A stretch of DNA of 64,000 nt from Thermoguttaceae bacterium (GTDB taxonomy: Bacteria; Planctomycetota; Planctomycetia; Pirellulales; Thermoguttaceae), in contig JAFRAC010000026.1 in the NCBI GenBank assembly GCA_017405595.1, forward strand, positions 186,001 through 250,000, in the 5' to 3' direction. Under the pieces are notes generated by a model. The model was not told where the DNA came from, made no database searches, and saw only the letters and a program-made list of their open reading frames with translations. Shown here piece by piece: positions 16,934 through 26,438 of this stretch. The position numbers were made by a program, and so were the translations under genes. Numbering within the stretch: position 1 is the first letter of the stretch; the number at the start of each line of letters is the position of its first letter.

Positions 16934-19900
16934 CTACTGTTGGTTCTTTTCGGCGAAGCTGATATTCTTCTGGCACCATTTGATCTGCTGATCGAGTTCC
17001 GCCCGGGTCAGATAAACCGGCTTGACCACCGGGGACGGGTTGAAGACATCCTCGAAACGGTCGTCCTGAGAATTCCCTGCCTCGTTTTTAGAAAACTTCA
17101 TGCTGTCCTGAATCCGAACGACCTCGTCCTGAAGTTCGGAAAGCCATTCGGGAATTTCAAAGCCGATCCCCGACTGTTCTGCCGCCAGGCGTTCAACCAA
17201 GGCACTGAGTTTCTGAAACGATTCCGAAGACTCGCCCTGCGCGACATCGCGGACCGCGTCCGAAACCATGCCGCAAAGGCGGTCGATCCGAAGGGGCAAA
17301 ACAAACCGCTCCGAAAGGCGTTCGTAAATACTCGGCAGCCACACTCCGTACCGCTTGCTGAGTTCCTTGTAATCCGTCATACAGCTGTCGGCAACCGATT
17401 TGCTCCGCGAAGCCACTCCCTTTTCCCAAAGCCATGCGGCATTCGTGTGCGAAGATGCAATCAGCGCGTCATGGACCCAGTAGTCGGGCTTATACCCCCA
17501 CCCCGACCGTTCGTAACGTGTCAAGACACGGAACATGTCCAGAAGCATATAGAGCTTTTCGCCGTGGTCGGAATGGGTCGTCGTACTGTTATAGTCGACA
17601 TACTCTGAATAATGTTCGGCAAGCGCTTCGAGAATGATCTCCAAACAGGCCGCCGCACGTGCGGTGGGATACTTGCGTTCCGCAAGATCGCTGATCAAAA
17701 GTTCGCCGTTTTCGAGTTCTTCCCCTTCCTGAAACATCTTGATCAGCGAAAGGAGATAAGGTGCACCCCCCTGATGCAGAATGGCGCGGATATTCCGGTA
17801 GTTGAGGAAAGACTGGGTAAACAGATCCGTTCCGTACCGCTGAATAAACGATTTGACCTGGTTCCACATTCCCGGATTGAGAACCGCTTCCACCGACGAA
17901 ATGCGGATATGGGCGCTGTGGGAATTCCAGCAGGCTTTGAGAACATTATTCGCCCGTTCAACGGCCGAAACCAATGCCTGGTCAACCCCGTTGGTCTGTC
18001 CGGGAGACGCCGAAGGGACCCGCCACCGGGTCGAGGAGTCCGCGATCATCTTTGTAATACTTCGCACGGCCGTCTCGACAATCTTATCGAACTCCGTAAT
18101 GGCGCCGGGTCCGTCAGGCCGGTTCTGTTCCATCCTCTGAACACAGCGGAGCAATTCGAAAGTCTCGATCAGCATTCCCCGGAAGGGGAGATATTCAAGA
18201 AGACGGAAAATCGCCTCTTGAAGGCATCGGCACTGCACAATCGCCTCGGGATCCCCCCCGCGGGAGGTCGGGATGTAGAGAAGCGTTTCCTTCTCAAGAG
18301 AGACGAGCAGGGAATACCACGATCCGTGCACCTTGTTCACATCCGAATGAATGAGCCCGGTTAAAACGCGTGTTACACTAACCGTCCATTCGGGCAGGTT
18401 GTCCCCTTTGGGGGCGGCGTCTTGTCCCGCGACCACCTTCAGAAAAAGAATGGTATCGGTCACTTCGGTCTCGGTGCGGATGATTCGATCGAGGAGAACC
18501 TCTTTGGTGCCGTTTTGCTGGTCGTATTCCAAAAGAGATTCGCTTGTCCCGCTTGGCCGGGCGATATGGTAGTTGCCGACGGTCTGCAGAAGCTCGTCAA
18601 GTTTTTGGCGGGACTGTTCCGCCGTTTTGATCCATTCTTCGATCAGGAGACGGGCATCGGCGACATCGCTTTCGGTAAAGCCGTCCTGGTCCAGGAGAGG
18701 AGACTTTCCGGCCGCGTACTTCCAAAGCCGCATCATACAAAGGATAAACGCCAGACGGTCGTTGATCCGGTCCATTTCCAGCGTCAGCTGATCTTCGGTC
18801 TCAAAGGGAGAAGAGCCGCTGTCCATCATCTCGTCATCAATGCCGTCGTCGGCACTGTCATGAAATGACATGTTGTCGTAGGCTGCGCTGTAAGTCGGGT
18901 CGATCCCGGTACGGCTGTCTTCCTCCTCGTCGTCGTCCTCCCCCGCCTTTCCAAACTCCGCCGCGCCGCCGAAGAACTCTCTGCCGAAATCCGAGGGGGC
19001 CTCCTCCGCCGAACCGCTCTCCGTCTCCGGAGAGGGACGGTGTTTGGCCCCGCGGGACTTTCTGTCTTCTTCGCCTTCGGAGAAACTGCGGTCAGCGTCA
19101 TCGCCGGAATCGGAAGTGCCGGCAATTTGGATTTCGGGAAGCGTGAAGTCATCGGTATCCGGATCGGCAACCGCCTGGCGGATTTCGTCCCATTCGGTCC
19201 GCAGCAGAAAATCACGCAGATAACGGTCAAAGAGCCACCCCGGATCGGCGGTTTCATCGAGATCGGCGGGAAGCGGCTGATCCATCGTCAGGCTCTCGTT
19301 CGGATTCTCGGCAAAGAAGGTCTCATCAACCTCAGGAAGATCGGAAAATAAAACGGGATGATGTCTCCGCGACGGATCGGTCCGTTTCCGGAATTCCCAG
19401 AGCAGATGATCGATCATATAAAAACCGGTCCGCAGCAAAACTTCATGGATCACGCGGCAAAGGAGATCCCCCTCCCGGAACAGTTCGACAATTTCGGGCC
19501 GTTTCAGCGGTTCGCGGATCCGTTTAATCAAAATTCGGACCAAGCTCTTCCGAAGGAAATCGACAAACGAAGGGATATTCGAGCTGTTGAGCGGCATGCT
19601 GGCAAATTCGCTAAACCAGACATCCCGTTTCGCCTCTTCTTCCATCCACTCTTCGGGGATCAGCTCAAACAGGGTAAAACTCGGACGGGGAAGGAGATTC
19701 TCAACGAAATTGCGCATCGGTTCGGGGGCTTCATTCCCGTCAAAACCGAAATCGGCGTATTCCGAAAATCCCGCGGGCAAACGAAATCGGAACGGGCTGC
19801 GTTTCGGGCGGCTTGAATTGATCAGCGAAGGATCGACCTGCAGAACCGGAACCTCGGCGTAGATGCCGGCATTGGCTTCAAGACGTTCGAGAAAATTTTT

Positions 19901-21952
19901 TGTCAGAAGCCATCGGCGGCGGTATTCCTCGGGGGCCAGGGGCGAATCGGCCTTTCCGGCTCTTTTTTTGGCGCCGGTCTTTTTCGTTCCGGTTTGGGAA
20001 CTCGGCTCCCTCCAAACATTTTCCATCCATCGAAAAGCGATTCCCTGGAACGTGTAGTCGTTTTCGGCGAGCGGAATCGATCCGGAATTGCTCAGCCAAT
20101 ACATCATCAGCGACATCGCGGCAACAGGGTCGTTCTTTTCGAGAAGCGCCTCGCCCAAAAGCACAAACGCTTTAGGAGAACTGAAACGCTCGACATGCCG
20201 GCTCCAAAACGAGATATCCCCCGATGTATTCCCCGCCTTCTGCCACATGAAAAGGGCGCTGGCCACTTTGGTTGCCGATTCCCAAATTTCCTGGCCCGAA
20301 AAGCCGTCGATCCCCGACACTTCGGTACTGCCGAACTGGTCCCACCACCCTGCCAGGTCGCTCATCGAGTCGGAAATTTCGGCTTGGAAGTCGGAATCCC
20401 CTTTCGCCGCGGCCTCTTTCATCAGGCGGCTGTACAGATCAAAGATATCGACCAGCATATTGATCATATCATCGACACGATGGTCATGAACAACGTTGTC
20501 GGCCGAAGGGAAGAGGGAATACTGGGCCCCGAATCCCAAAAGGGACCAAGGATCAGGAAGCGCGCCGCAGTCGATCCCGCGATGCAGAAGCGATTCAATC
20601 TCGGCGAGCTTGGCGACACCTGTTTTATAGTCCCCTTTATCGGCCAGGGAATAACCTTCGGTCAGAAGGCATTCGATCCGGCAGATCATGCGGGCCGACG
20701 CGACCGAAATAATGGAAGTCTGTTTTTCAGCGGCCTTGAAATATCCCATCCGCGCGTAAATACGCGCGAGATGAAAACGCTGGAGCTGATCGGCACGCCT
20801 TTTCGCCAGGCGTTTGTTCAAATCCTGCCGGGCGCCGCCGAACGGCTGAAACAGGCGCCGTGCCTCCTGTTCAAGACGAGAGCGCATCGGCTGGGGAACT
20901 TTTTGGATCAGCACATCGTAAAAACGGTCGCGGTACGAAGCGATGATCGGCATCAGGGAAGAAAGGGTGACCGTCGAATCGTGCGCCTGAACATGGTCGC
21001 CGGTAATCCCCGACCCCATCAGAATGGTTCCCGCGAGAACCGAAGCCGCCTCAAAGAGAAGCTGGTCCCAGGGAACCTTTGTGCGGAAAACATCGGCATC
21101 GGGCGCGCCTTCCTGCGGTTTTCCCCCGGTTGTTACACGTTCTAAAATCGCGTCGAGAGTGACCTGATGAATGATAAAGCGGCGGAAATAACCGTTTTCA
21201 TCGATCGTGTGGGGATCCCAGGTTCCGAAATAGTAGTTGGGCCGCTTATTGATCGGATGGTCGAAATCGAAAGCGCGCGGATCAATCGCCAGCTCGTCAA
21301 GTTTATCCGGGTCGAACCAAGCGTCGCGCAGGAGGATCGGATCGGTACTCTTGAGAATTTCGATCGTCTTTCGGATAAGGTCGCGGTACTTCCCCTGCGC
21401 CGTGCCGGCGTAAGGGAGCCAGAGGGGAACCGGCGCGACCCACTCGTGCGGATTCGGCTCATGTTTCTCCTCCCCCTCGAGGGTCGGAATCGGGCGGTAA
21501 CCGAGAAAATCGTTGGCACGCGAGATCACCGCGTCGACAATCGATGCTTTTTCGCGGACGGCGCGGTACGCCGCCTGCTGCAGAACCAGCTCGCAAATCC
21601 GCGCCATGAAAAAGGAATTGAAGAGAAAATCGGCGGTTTGGTGAAAGAGGATGTCCCGGTGAAATTCAAGGTACGCCGGAAGAATATCTTCGCTGATCAG
21701 CGTCAGAACCCATTCGGCCTGTTCGGAATCGCGAAAAGCCGCGGCCTCGCCCCGGAGATCGGAAAGAATCTGCCTTAAAAAAAGGATTCCACGGTTCCAT
21801 AGGCCGTCCGTCTCTTCCTTTTCCAGCTCGAAAAAGAGACCGTTCCAAAGATCGTAGAGATGAGGATCCGACGTGCCGGAGGAAAAATTGAGGTACCCGA
21901 GAATTTCCTTTGCGATAGAAGTCTTTTTTTCGAGGTTTTTCTTTTCTGCCAT
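16934..21952 (-). CDS. 1672-residue protein of unknown function
   Basis: I do not recognise this protein. It is mostly alpha-helical in appearance, with Leu/Trp/Arg-rich amphipathic segments and TPR-like stretches near residues 390-450 (LARIYARMGYFKAAEKQ, LTEGYSLADKGDYKTGVAKL). No signal peptide, membrane segment or catalytic motif is evident. A lysine-rich patch lies near 660 and a strongly acidic, Ser/Asp/Glu-rich low-complexity segment near 945-1055, dividing it into two halves. The frame opens at ATG 21985, but ATG 21952 (MAEKKNLEKK) is preferred because a TATAAT at 22012-22007 on the minus strand would leave only about 15 bases before the first ATG. A scaffold role is a guess. It sits 19 bases upstream of pcrA. 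Confidence 0.75.
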   Translation of the reverse strand: MAEKKNLEKKTSIAKEILGYLNFSSGTSDPHLYDLWNGLFFELEKEETDGLWNRGILFLRQILSDLRGEAAAFRDSEQAEWVLTLISEDILPAYLEFHRDILFHQTADFLFNSFFMARICELVLQQAAYRAVREKASIVDAVISRANDFLGYRPIPTLEGEEKHEPNPHEWVAPVPLWLPYAGTAQGKYRDLIRKTIEILKSTDPILLRDAWFDPDKLDELAIDPRAFDFDHPINKRPNYYFGTWDPHTIDENGYFRRFIIHQVTLDAILERVTTGGKPQEGAPDADVFRTKVPWDQLLFEAASVLAGTILMGSGITGDHVQAHDSTVTLSSLMPIIASYRDRFYDVLIQKVPQPMRSRLEQEARRLFQPFGGARQDLNKRLAKRRADQLQRFHLARIYARMGYFKAAEKQTSIISVASARMICRIECLLTEGYSLADKGDYKTGVAKLAEIESLLHRGIDCGALPDPWSLLGFGAQYSLFPSADNVVHDHRVDDMINMLVDIFDLYSRLMKEAAAKGDSDFQAEISDSMSDLAGWWDQFGSTEVSGIDGFSGQEIWESATKVASALFMWQKAGNTSGDISFWSRHVERFSSPKAFVLLGEALLEKNDPVAAMSLMMYWLSNSGSIPLAENDYTFQGIAFRWMENVWREPSSQTGTKKTGAKKRAGKADSPLAPEEYRRRWLLTKNFLERLEANAGIYAEVPVLQVDPSLINSSRPKRSPFRFRLPAGFSEYADFGFDGNEAPEPMRNFVENLLPRPSFTLFELIPEEWMEEEAKRDVWFSEFASMPLNSSNIPSFVDFLRKSLVRILIKRIREPLKRPEIVELFREGDLLCRVIHEVLLRTGFYMIDHLLWEFRKRTDPSRRHHPVLFSDLPEVDETFFAENPNESLTMDQPLPADLDETADPGWLFDRYLRDFLLRTEWDEIRQAVADPDTDDFTLPEIQIAGTSDSGDDADRSFSEGEEDRKSRGAKHRPSPETESGSAEEAPSDFGREFFGGAAEFGKAGEDDDEEEDSRTGIDPTYSAAYDNMSFHDSADDGIDDEMMDSGSSPFETEDQLTLEMDRINDRLAFILCMMRLWKYAAGKSPLLDQDGFTESDVADARLLIEEWIKTAEQSRQKLDELLQTVGNYHIARPSGTSESLLEYDQQNGTKEVLLDRIIRTETEVTDTILFLKVVAGQDAAPKGDNLPEWTVSVTRVLTGLIHSDVNKVHGSWYSLLVSLEKETLLYIPTSRGGDPEAIVQCRCLQEAIFRLLEYLPFRGMLIETFELLRCVQRMEQNRPDGPGAITEFDKIVETAVRSITKMIADSSTRWRVPSASPGQTNGVDQALVSAVERANNVLKACWNSHSAHIRISSVEAVLNPGMWNQVKSFIQRYGTDLFTQSFLNYRNIRAILHQGGAPYLLSLIKMFQEGEELENGELLISDLAERKYPTARAAACLEIILEALAEHYSEYVDYNSTTTHSDHGEKLYMLLDMFRVLTRYERSGWGYKPDYWVHDALIASSHTNAAWLWEKGVASRSKSVADSCMTDYKELSKRYGVWLPSIYERLSERFVLPLRIDRLCGMVSDAVRDVAQGESSESFQKLSALVERLAAEQSGIGFEIPEWLSELQDEVVRIQDSMKFSKNEAGNSQDDRFEDVFNPSPVVKPVYLTRAELDQQIKWCQKNISFAEKNQQ

Positions 21953-22097
21953 CCCAACTGCCGTTATCGCCCTAAAACTTTTCATCGAGAATATACTATT
22001 CTTGTAATTATATTAAGGCTTAAAACCGAAAAGAGTCTAGGGGGGCACAAACTGCCGGCCCCGGAATATTCACCTCCAGCAGCCGTTCGGACAAGCC

Positions 22098-22805
22098 ATG
22101 CCGAGAACCCTCGTCACGGTCGCAACATACAATGAAATTGAAAATCTGCCGGAACTGAGCGGGCAGATTTTCGCGCATCTTCCCGAAACCGATCTTCTGG
22201 TGATCGACGACGGATCACCCGATGGGACGGGGGAATGGGCGGCAGCGCAAGCTGCAGAAAATCCCCGTTTTCTTCTCCTCGAAAGGGGCGCGAAAAAAGG
22301 GCTGGGAACCGCCGTTCTGGAAGCGTTCCGATCGGCTATCGAAGGGGGATACGACTACCTGATCAACCTCGACGCCGATTTCAGCCATCCTCCTGCGCTT
22401 CTTCCGCTTCTTCTCGATACCGCGGTCAGGGAAAAGATCGATGTCGTGATCGGCTCCCGCTATGTGAAAGGGGGAAAGATTATCGGCTGGCCTTTGACGC
22501 GGAAAGTCATGAGCCGGGGAATCAACACATGGGCGCGGCTGTTTTTGCGTCTGCCGACCAAAGACAACAGCGGCTCAATGCGCTGTTACCGTGTCGATGC
22601 GCTCCGAAAACTTGACCTGGCGCAGATCCGCTCTCAGGGGTATTCCTTTTTCGAAGAGGTTCTCTTTCGGCTTAAAAAGCGCGGCGCAACATTTCGGGAA
22701 ATTCCGATCACCTTTACCGACCGCGTACGGGGAAGTTCGAAAATCAACAAAAAAGAGGCCCTGAAAGCTCTGGGGCTTCTGATCCTGATCGGACTGGAGC
22801 GGTAA
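22098..22805 (+). CDS. polyprenol monophosphomannose synthase-like glycosyltransferase (GT2, DPM1 type)
   Basis: A protein of 235 residues. Family 2 glycosyltransferases of this type move mannose or glucose from a nucleotide sugar onto polyprenyl phosphate at the membrane face. Motifs are VTVATYNEIENLPEL, the donor-binding VIDDGSPDGTG, NLDADFSHPP with the DxD-like metal site, GSRYVKGGKI, and FREIPITFTDRVRGSSK. It lacks the C-terminal membrane segments of longer relatives. It may supply activated sugar for glycan or glycolipid assembly; the acceptor is not determined by sequence. A strong hairpin terminator follows. Confidence 0.85.
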   Translation: MPRTLVTVATYNEIENLPELSGQIFAHLPETDLLVIDDGSPDGTGEWAAAQAAENPRFLLLERGAKKGLGTAVLEAFRSAIEGGYDYLINLDADFSHPPALLPLLLDTAVREKIDVVIGSRYVKGGKIIGWPLTRKVMSRGINTWARLFLRLPTKDNSGSMRCYRVDALRKLDLAQIRSQGYSFFEEVLFRLKKRGATFREIPITFTDRVRGSSKINKKEALKALGLLILIGLER

Positions 22806-22819
22806 GCCCATTCCAATCA

Positions 22820-22847
22820 AAAACGGGGGGCAGACGCCCCCCGTTTT
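22820..22847. terminator. perfect 12-bp bidirectional terminator
   Basis: AAAACGGGGGGC at 22820-22831 pairs perfectly with GCCCCCCGTTTT at 22836-22847 around a four-base loop. It has A-runs on one side and T-runs on the other, between the convergent genes ending at 22805 and 22868, so it can stop transcription in both directions. Confidence 0.85.
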
Positions 22848-22867
22848 GACTCGGAACAGGACCGTGA

Positions 22868-24604
22868 TTAACGGCTCGCTTCCATCGCGGTTAAGTAACG
22901 GCGGGCTTCATCAACCCATTCCGGTTTTCCGTTTTTCTCGATCACCTTTTTCAGCGCGTCGGCAAATGCCTGCCGGTCCTCTTTCCGAAGGAAATCGTGG
23001 TGCGCCAACTCTAAGACCGAGACGGTCGCCGGTTCGGTGAACTTCGGATCGTCAACGTAGGGAAGTACGAAAGCCAGCGATTCGGGAATCCGGACAGCTT
23101 TCACGCGGTCCAGCACGAGAGCGCGTTCCTCATCGCGGTCGGCGGAATTGAACGCCGATTTCAGCGCGGCGAGTTTTTCCTGATCGGTAATGGCAATGCC
23201 GATCTGATCTTCGGGAAGCGAAATCACGCGGATATAAGCCCGAAGCGCGGCAATACGGCCCGCGGCCGAGACCTGGCGGTCTTTGGCGATCGTCAGAAGA
23301 GTCTCGGCATGCTGAGCGTCGGGGAGATTCGCCAATCCGCGAACGGCGGTTTCCCGTTCGGCGAAGCTGCCGTCGGTAAACAGCTTATACAGGAAAAGGA
23401 ACGCGTTCTCGTCTCCGATTCGTCCGATCAGAGGAACCAGCGCTACACGGTTCTCGTCGTTGACCTGGTCAATCACAGGCTGGGCATCGCCATCGGCAAT
23501 TTTCGTCACGCACTTCTGCAGCGTTTGGCGGTCAGCGGAATTCTTAACCTGAAGCATCAGCTGGATAAAGCGGGAGAGATCACTCTTCTTGGCGAGGGGG
23601 GCGCCCCACTCGAGCAGATTCGCCCGGATCGCGGGATACTTCGCCGCGCCGTCGAAGATCACCGCCAACGCATCGGCGTTGTGCCGTGCGACCGCAACCT
23701 TTGTGTAGTTAAAGAAGTCATCCTGATTATCGGCGTTTTTCAACCCCTCGAGAACAGCCTCGTCAAATCCGGGATACTCGATCCGGTCGGCGGCGACAAT
23801 CGCAAAACGCTCAACCGCAGGGTCTTTGGCCAATTCAATCAAGAGGGGAAGATCTTCATCGGTTCCAAGTTTTTCGAGGGCACAAATGCCGTCGGCGCGC
23901 AGATCCGGGTCATCACTTTTCACAGCCTCGAGAACATAGCCGCGGTATTTCCGATCCCCCCTGACCGCCAGCGAGGCGACCGTACGCGCTTTGGCCGTCA
24001 CATCAAACGAGTCGTAACCGGCAAGCCACGAATCGACTTCGGATTCATCGGCATAAGGAAGACAAAGAGGCCATTCGGTTTCAACCGGAATCGTTAAATC
24101 ATAGCTGACGACTTTCAGGGTTGCTTCGATTTCGGCCTTAAAGGCATCATCGGCCGCTTGAGCGGCATTTCTGACCGCTTCGAGCGCTTTATCGGAACGG
24201 ATCGCAACCAGAGTCCGGAGCGCCTGCTGCCGAACACGGAAATCAGAATCGGCAAGCAGAGGCGCAATCGCGTCAACCTCGCTGTCGGCCGCGGTACGGC
24301 TCAGCTGGAAAAGGATCCAGGTCTTGGCAACCGGATCAATCGGCTGATCGAGCTGGGCGGTCATGAGAGCATTCAGTTCGCTCTTTTCGGCATCGCTGCC
24401 GGGAGCGCCGGCCCGGAAGCAGAGATTCTGAAGAGTCTGCTGGGACTCCTTCATTTTGTTGAGATCGGCAGAAGCCAGGTCGGGCAAAACCTCGGCGAAA
24501 ACGGACGCGTCATCCGCGGATTCGGCAGCGGTACAGCGGTTCGGTTCGGCGGCAAAAAGGAAAAACGCGCCGAAAAGGAGGGGAATCGTGACAAATCGGT
24601 TCAT
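22868..24604 (-). CDS. secreted HEAT-repeat-like protein
   Basis: A protein of 578 residues. An N-terminal signal peptide (MNRFVTIPLLFGAFFLFAAEP) is followed by repeated helical pairs of about 30-35 residues, such as IAPLLADSDFRVRQQALRTL, AVKSDDPDLRADGICALEKL and LFTDGSFAERETAVRGLANL, which are HEAT/PBS-lyase-like repeats. Such repeats form curved protein-binding scaffolds. Planctomycetes often encode them beside exported oxidoreductases. It starts 17 bases after the stop of the Tat oxidoreductase gene upstream in the same direction, with AGGAGAAG before the ATG, so the two are co-transcribed. Its binding partner is unknown. Confidence 0.8.
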   Translation of the reverse strand: MNRFVTIPLLFGAFFLFAAEPNRCTAAESADDASVFAEVLPDLASADLNKMKESQQTLQNLCFRAGAPGSDAEKSELNALMTAQLDQPIDPVAKTWILFQLSRTAADSEVDAIAPLLADSDFRVRQQALRTLVAIRSDKALEAVRNAAQAADDAFKAEIEATLKVVSYDLTIPVETEWPLCLPYADESEVDSWLAGYDSFDVTAKARTVASLAVRGDRKYRGYVLEAVKSDDPDLRADGICALEKLGTDEDLPLLIELAKDPAVERFAIVAADRIEYPGFDEAVLEGLKNADNQDDFFNYTKVAVARHNADALAVIFDGAAKYPAIRANLLEWGAPLAKKSDLSRFIQLMLQVKNSADRQTLQKCVTKIADGDAQPVIDQVNDENRVALVPLIGRIGDENAFLFLYKLFTDGSFAERETAVRGLANLPDAQHAETLLTIAKDRQVSAAGRIAALRAYIRVISLPEDQIGIAITDQEKLAALKSAFNSADRDEERALVLDRVKAVRIPESLAFVLPYVDDPKFTEPATVSVLELAHHDFLRKEDRQAFADALKKVIEKNGKPEWVDEARRYLTAMEASR

Positions 24605-24621
24605 GGGTCTCTTCTCCTTTC

Positions 24622-25869
24622 TCAGATCTCGATGGTGTAGGGGGCTCGCTGAACGCGCGAAACGAGCCGGTTCGCCTCGTCATCGCCGATAAACCGTGTA
24701 TTGGCGCTATCCCAAACCAAGTCGCGTCTGACCTGATAACCGATGTGCAGCAGCTGGCAGATCGCTGCGGTGTTGGCGCCGAACTGAACATCCTGGAACG
24801 GGCGGACACGGTGTTTAAACGACCAAGCCGCATCGGCACGGATCTCTTCAAGCGCGCCGTGATAACGGCGGATATCGACCACGCGGGAAGGAACCGTCTG
24901 CCAGGCGTTCCCTGTATGGATTGTTCCTTCGGAACCGACAATGGTGATGTCGTATTCGGGCGCATGGTGCAGCTGGACGCCGTTGGCGTATTCGACCGTC
25001 ATAAAATCGGTTTCGTTTCCGCCGCTGTGGGGTTGGAGAACCTTAACCGGTTCCTCACCGTCGAGTCCGCAGGCATAGACCGCCCCGCCGAACTTGTGGG
25101 CGCCCCAGTCGGCCAAAAAGCCGTTGCCGTATTCGTAGATGGCACGCCACCCGCCGCCGTAACTGCCGCTGCAGCGTTCGTGGTTGTAGGGCATCCAGGG
25201 AGCCTGCCCCTGCCCGCGATCCCAGTCCATCCCCTCGGGAATCTCCTCTTCGGGCAAATATGCCTGGGAAGGAGGCCCGCCGACACCGCAGAAGATCTCT
25301 TTGACCTCACCGATATCGCCCGCCTGGACAATCGGCGCCAGTTTGCCGTAATCTTCCATCACGCGCTGACTTCCGCTCGAAACCACCCTGTTGTACATAC
25401 GGGCGGCTTTCACCACCATGCGTCCTTCGGCGAGAGTGAGCGTCAGGGGCTTTTCGCTAAAAACATCTTTACCGGCCTTACAGCTTTCAACAATGATCTT
25501 CGTATGCCAGTGATCGGGCGTGGTGCAAATGACCACGTCGACATCGCTGCGTTCAAGGACATCCTCATATTTCGGGAAGATCATCGCATCGTGGTTTCCG
25601 AAGAGCGCATCGAGCCGGTCTTTTCCTTCCTGGGCATGGGCCTTGTAGCAATCGCAAACGCCAAGCATGTAGAAATCGGGAAGCTGGGCAAAGGGAAGAA
25701 GCGTTTCCCCCCCGCGGTTCCCGATGCCGATCATCACGCAAACAAGCCGGTTGGAAGGGGACACGGTGTTATTGAGCCCCAGGACTCTTTCGGAAACGAT
25801 CAGAGGCGCGGCGAGCGCGCCGGCCGCGAGAAAACGGCGGCGCGAAATTGGCGAGGTCTTTCGAGGCAT
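24622..25869 (-). CDS. Tat-exported Gfo/Idh/MocA family oxidoreductase
   Basis: A protein of 415 residues. The N-terminus has a twin-arginine signal, SRRRFLAAGALAAPL, so the folded protein with bound NAD(P) is probably exported. The Rossmann region has VMIGIGNRGG, VICTTPDHWH, and SEKPLTLTLAEGR, the lysine-containing family signature. The C-terminal domain has DWGAHKFG, matching the catalytic DWGxH pattern of secreted planctomycete homologues. Sugars or sugar derivatives are the likely substrates, but which one cannot be told. ATG 25869 is preferred over the earlier in-frame ATG at 26010 because it has AAGGAG upstream and begins the Tat signal. Confidence 0.88.
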   Translation of the reverse strand: MPRKTSPISRRRFLAAGALAAPLIVSERVLGLNNTVSPSNRLVCVMIGIGNRGGETLLPFAQLPDFYMLGVCDCYKAHAQEGKDRLDALFGNHDAMIFPKYEDVLERSDVDVVICTTPDHWHTKIIVESCKAGKDVFSEKPLTLTLAEGRMVVKAARMYNRVVSSGSQRVMEDYGKLAPIVQAGDIGEVKEIFCGVGGPPSQAYLPEEEIPEGMDWDRGQGQAPWMPYNHERCSGSYGGGWRAIYEYGNGFLADWGAHKFGGAVYACGLDGEEPVKVLQPHSGGNETDFMTVEYANGVQLHHAPEYDITIVGSEGTIHTGNAWQTVPSRVVDIRRYHGALEEIRADAAWSFKHRVRPFQDVQFGANTAAICQLLHIGYQVRRDLVWDSANTRFIGDDEANRLVSRVQRAPYTIEI

Positions 25870-26137
25870 AGAAGAACTCCTTCCGGCAAAGGGATTTATT
25901 AAAGGCTGGGGGCGGGAACTGATGAAGACTGCCCCCCATGGTACAATGTCATTTCCATGATAATATCCCGAGACCGGAAAGTCCAGTATTTCCCGTCCCT
26001 GAAAACTCATATTCTTCCTCTTTTCACGGCAGAATCGCGGAAAGGAGGAAAACAGACCGGCCGATAGCCGCCGCCGAAAGCGTTTTTGAAGAAAGACCTA
26101 ATTTTTCCATCTTATCCCCCTTTACTTTTTCATAAAG

Positions 26138-26166
26138 TTGAGAAAAATAGATTAGCCGGTTATATC
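26138..26166 (+). promoter_or_regulatory. candidate promoter for the polysaccharide tyrosine kinase gene
   Basis: TTGAGA at 26138-26143 and TATATC at 26161-26166 are separated by 17 bases inside the A+T-rich block. Use of this promoter would give a leader of about 265 bases. A weaker alternative, TTGCGC at 26213 with TATTCA at 26235, is also present. Confidence 0.4.
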
Positions 26167-26368
26167 GATTGAAGCGATTATACCCAATTAATTTGCGCAT
26201 TTTTCTTATATCTTGCGCTTTACCTATTTTGTTTTATTCAAGATAAATCATAATAGGTGTAAGGTTTTGACCGTTTCGACCGCTTTCGAGCGTCAGCTCC
26301 CCCGTTGGAAAGAGCCCGTGGAGCTGTCGCCCGCGCGGTTCCGAGAGAATCGGTTTTGATAGCAGCAC

Positions 26369-26393
26369 GCTTCTCCCCTTTCGCCGGAGAAGC
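26369..26393 (+). promoter_or_regulatory. 8-bp hairpin in the tyrosine kinase gene leader
   Basis: GCTTCTCC at 26369-26376 pairs perfectly with GGAGAAGC at 26386-26393 around a 9-base loop. It lies 45 bases before the GTG start. It is not followed by a T-run. A regulatory role is inference. Confidence 0.3.
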
Positions 26394-26438
26394 ACCAAGA
26401 GGGGAATATTCCGAGCAAGAGAAGGCATAAAGCTTACC

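Larger units (their letters stand above)
25870..26438. other. 569-bp divergent intergenic region with a long leader for the BY-kinase gene
   Basis: This region separates the leftward oxidoreductase from the rightward tyrosine kinase. Positions 26095-26265 are strongly A+T-rich and include a candidate plus-strand promoter at 26138-26166. The remaining stretch to 26438 is G+C-richer and contains a perfect 8-bp hairpin at 26369-26393. No convincing protein-coding gene is present. Confidence 0.5.

Noticed and set aside
26234..26428. Small minus-strand reading frame of 64 codons before the BY-kinase gene
   Set aside because: It has no ribosome binding site, no recognisable composition, and lies over the leader and hairpin of the kinase gene.
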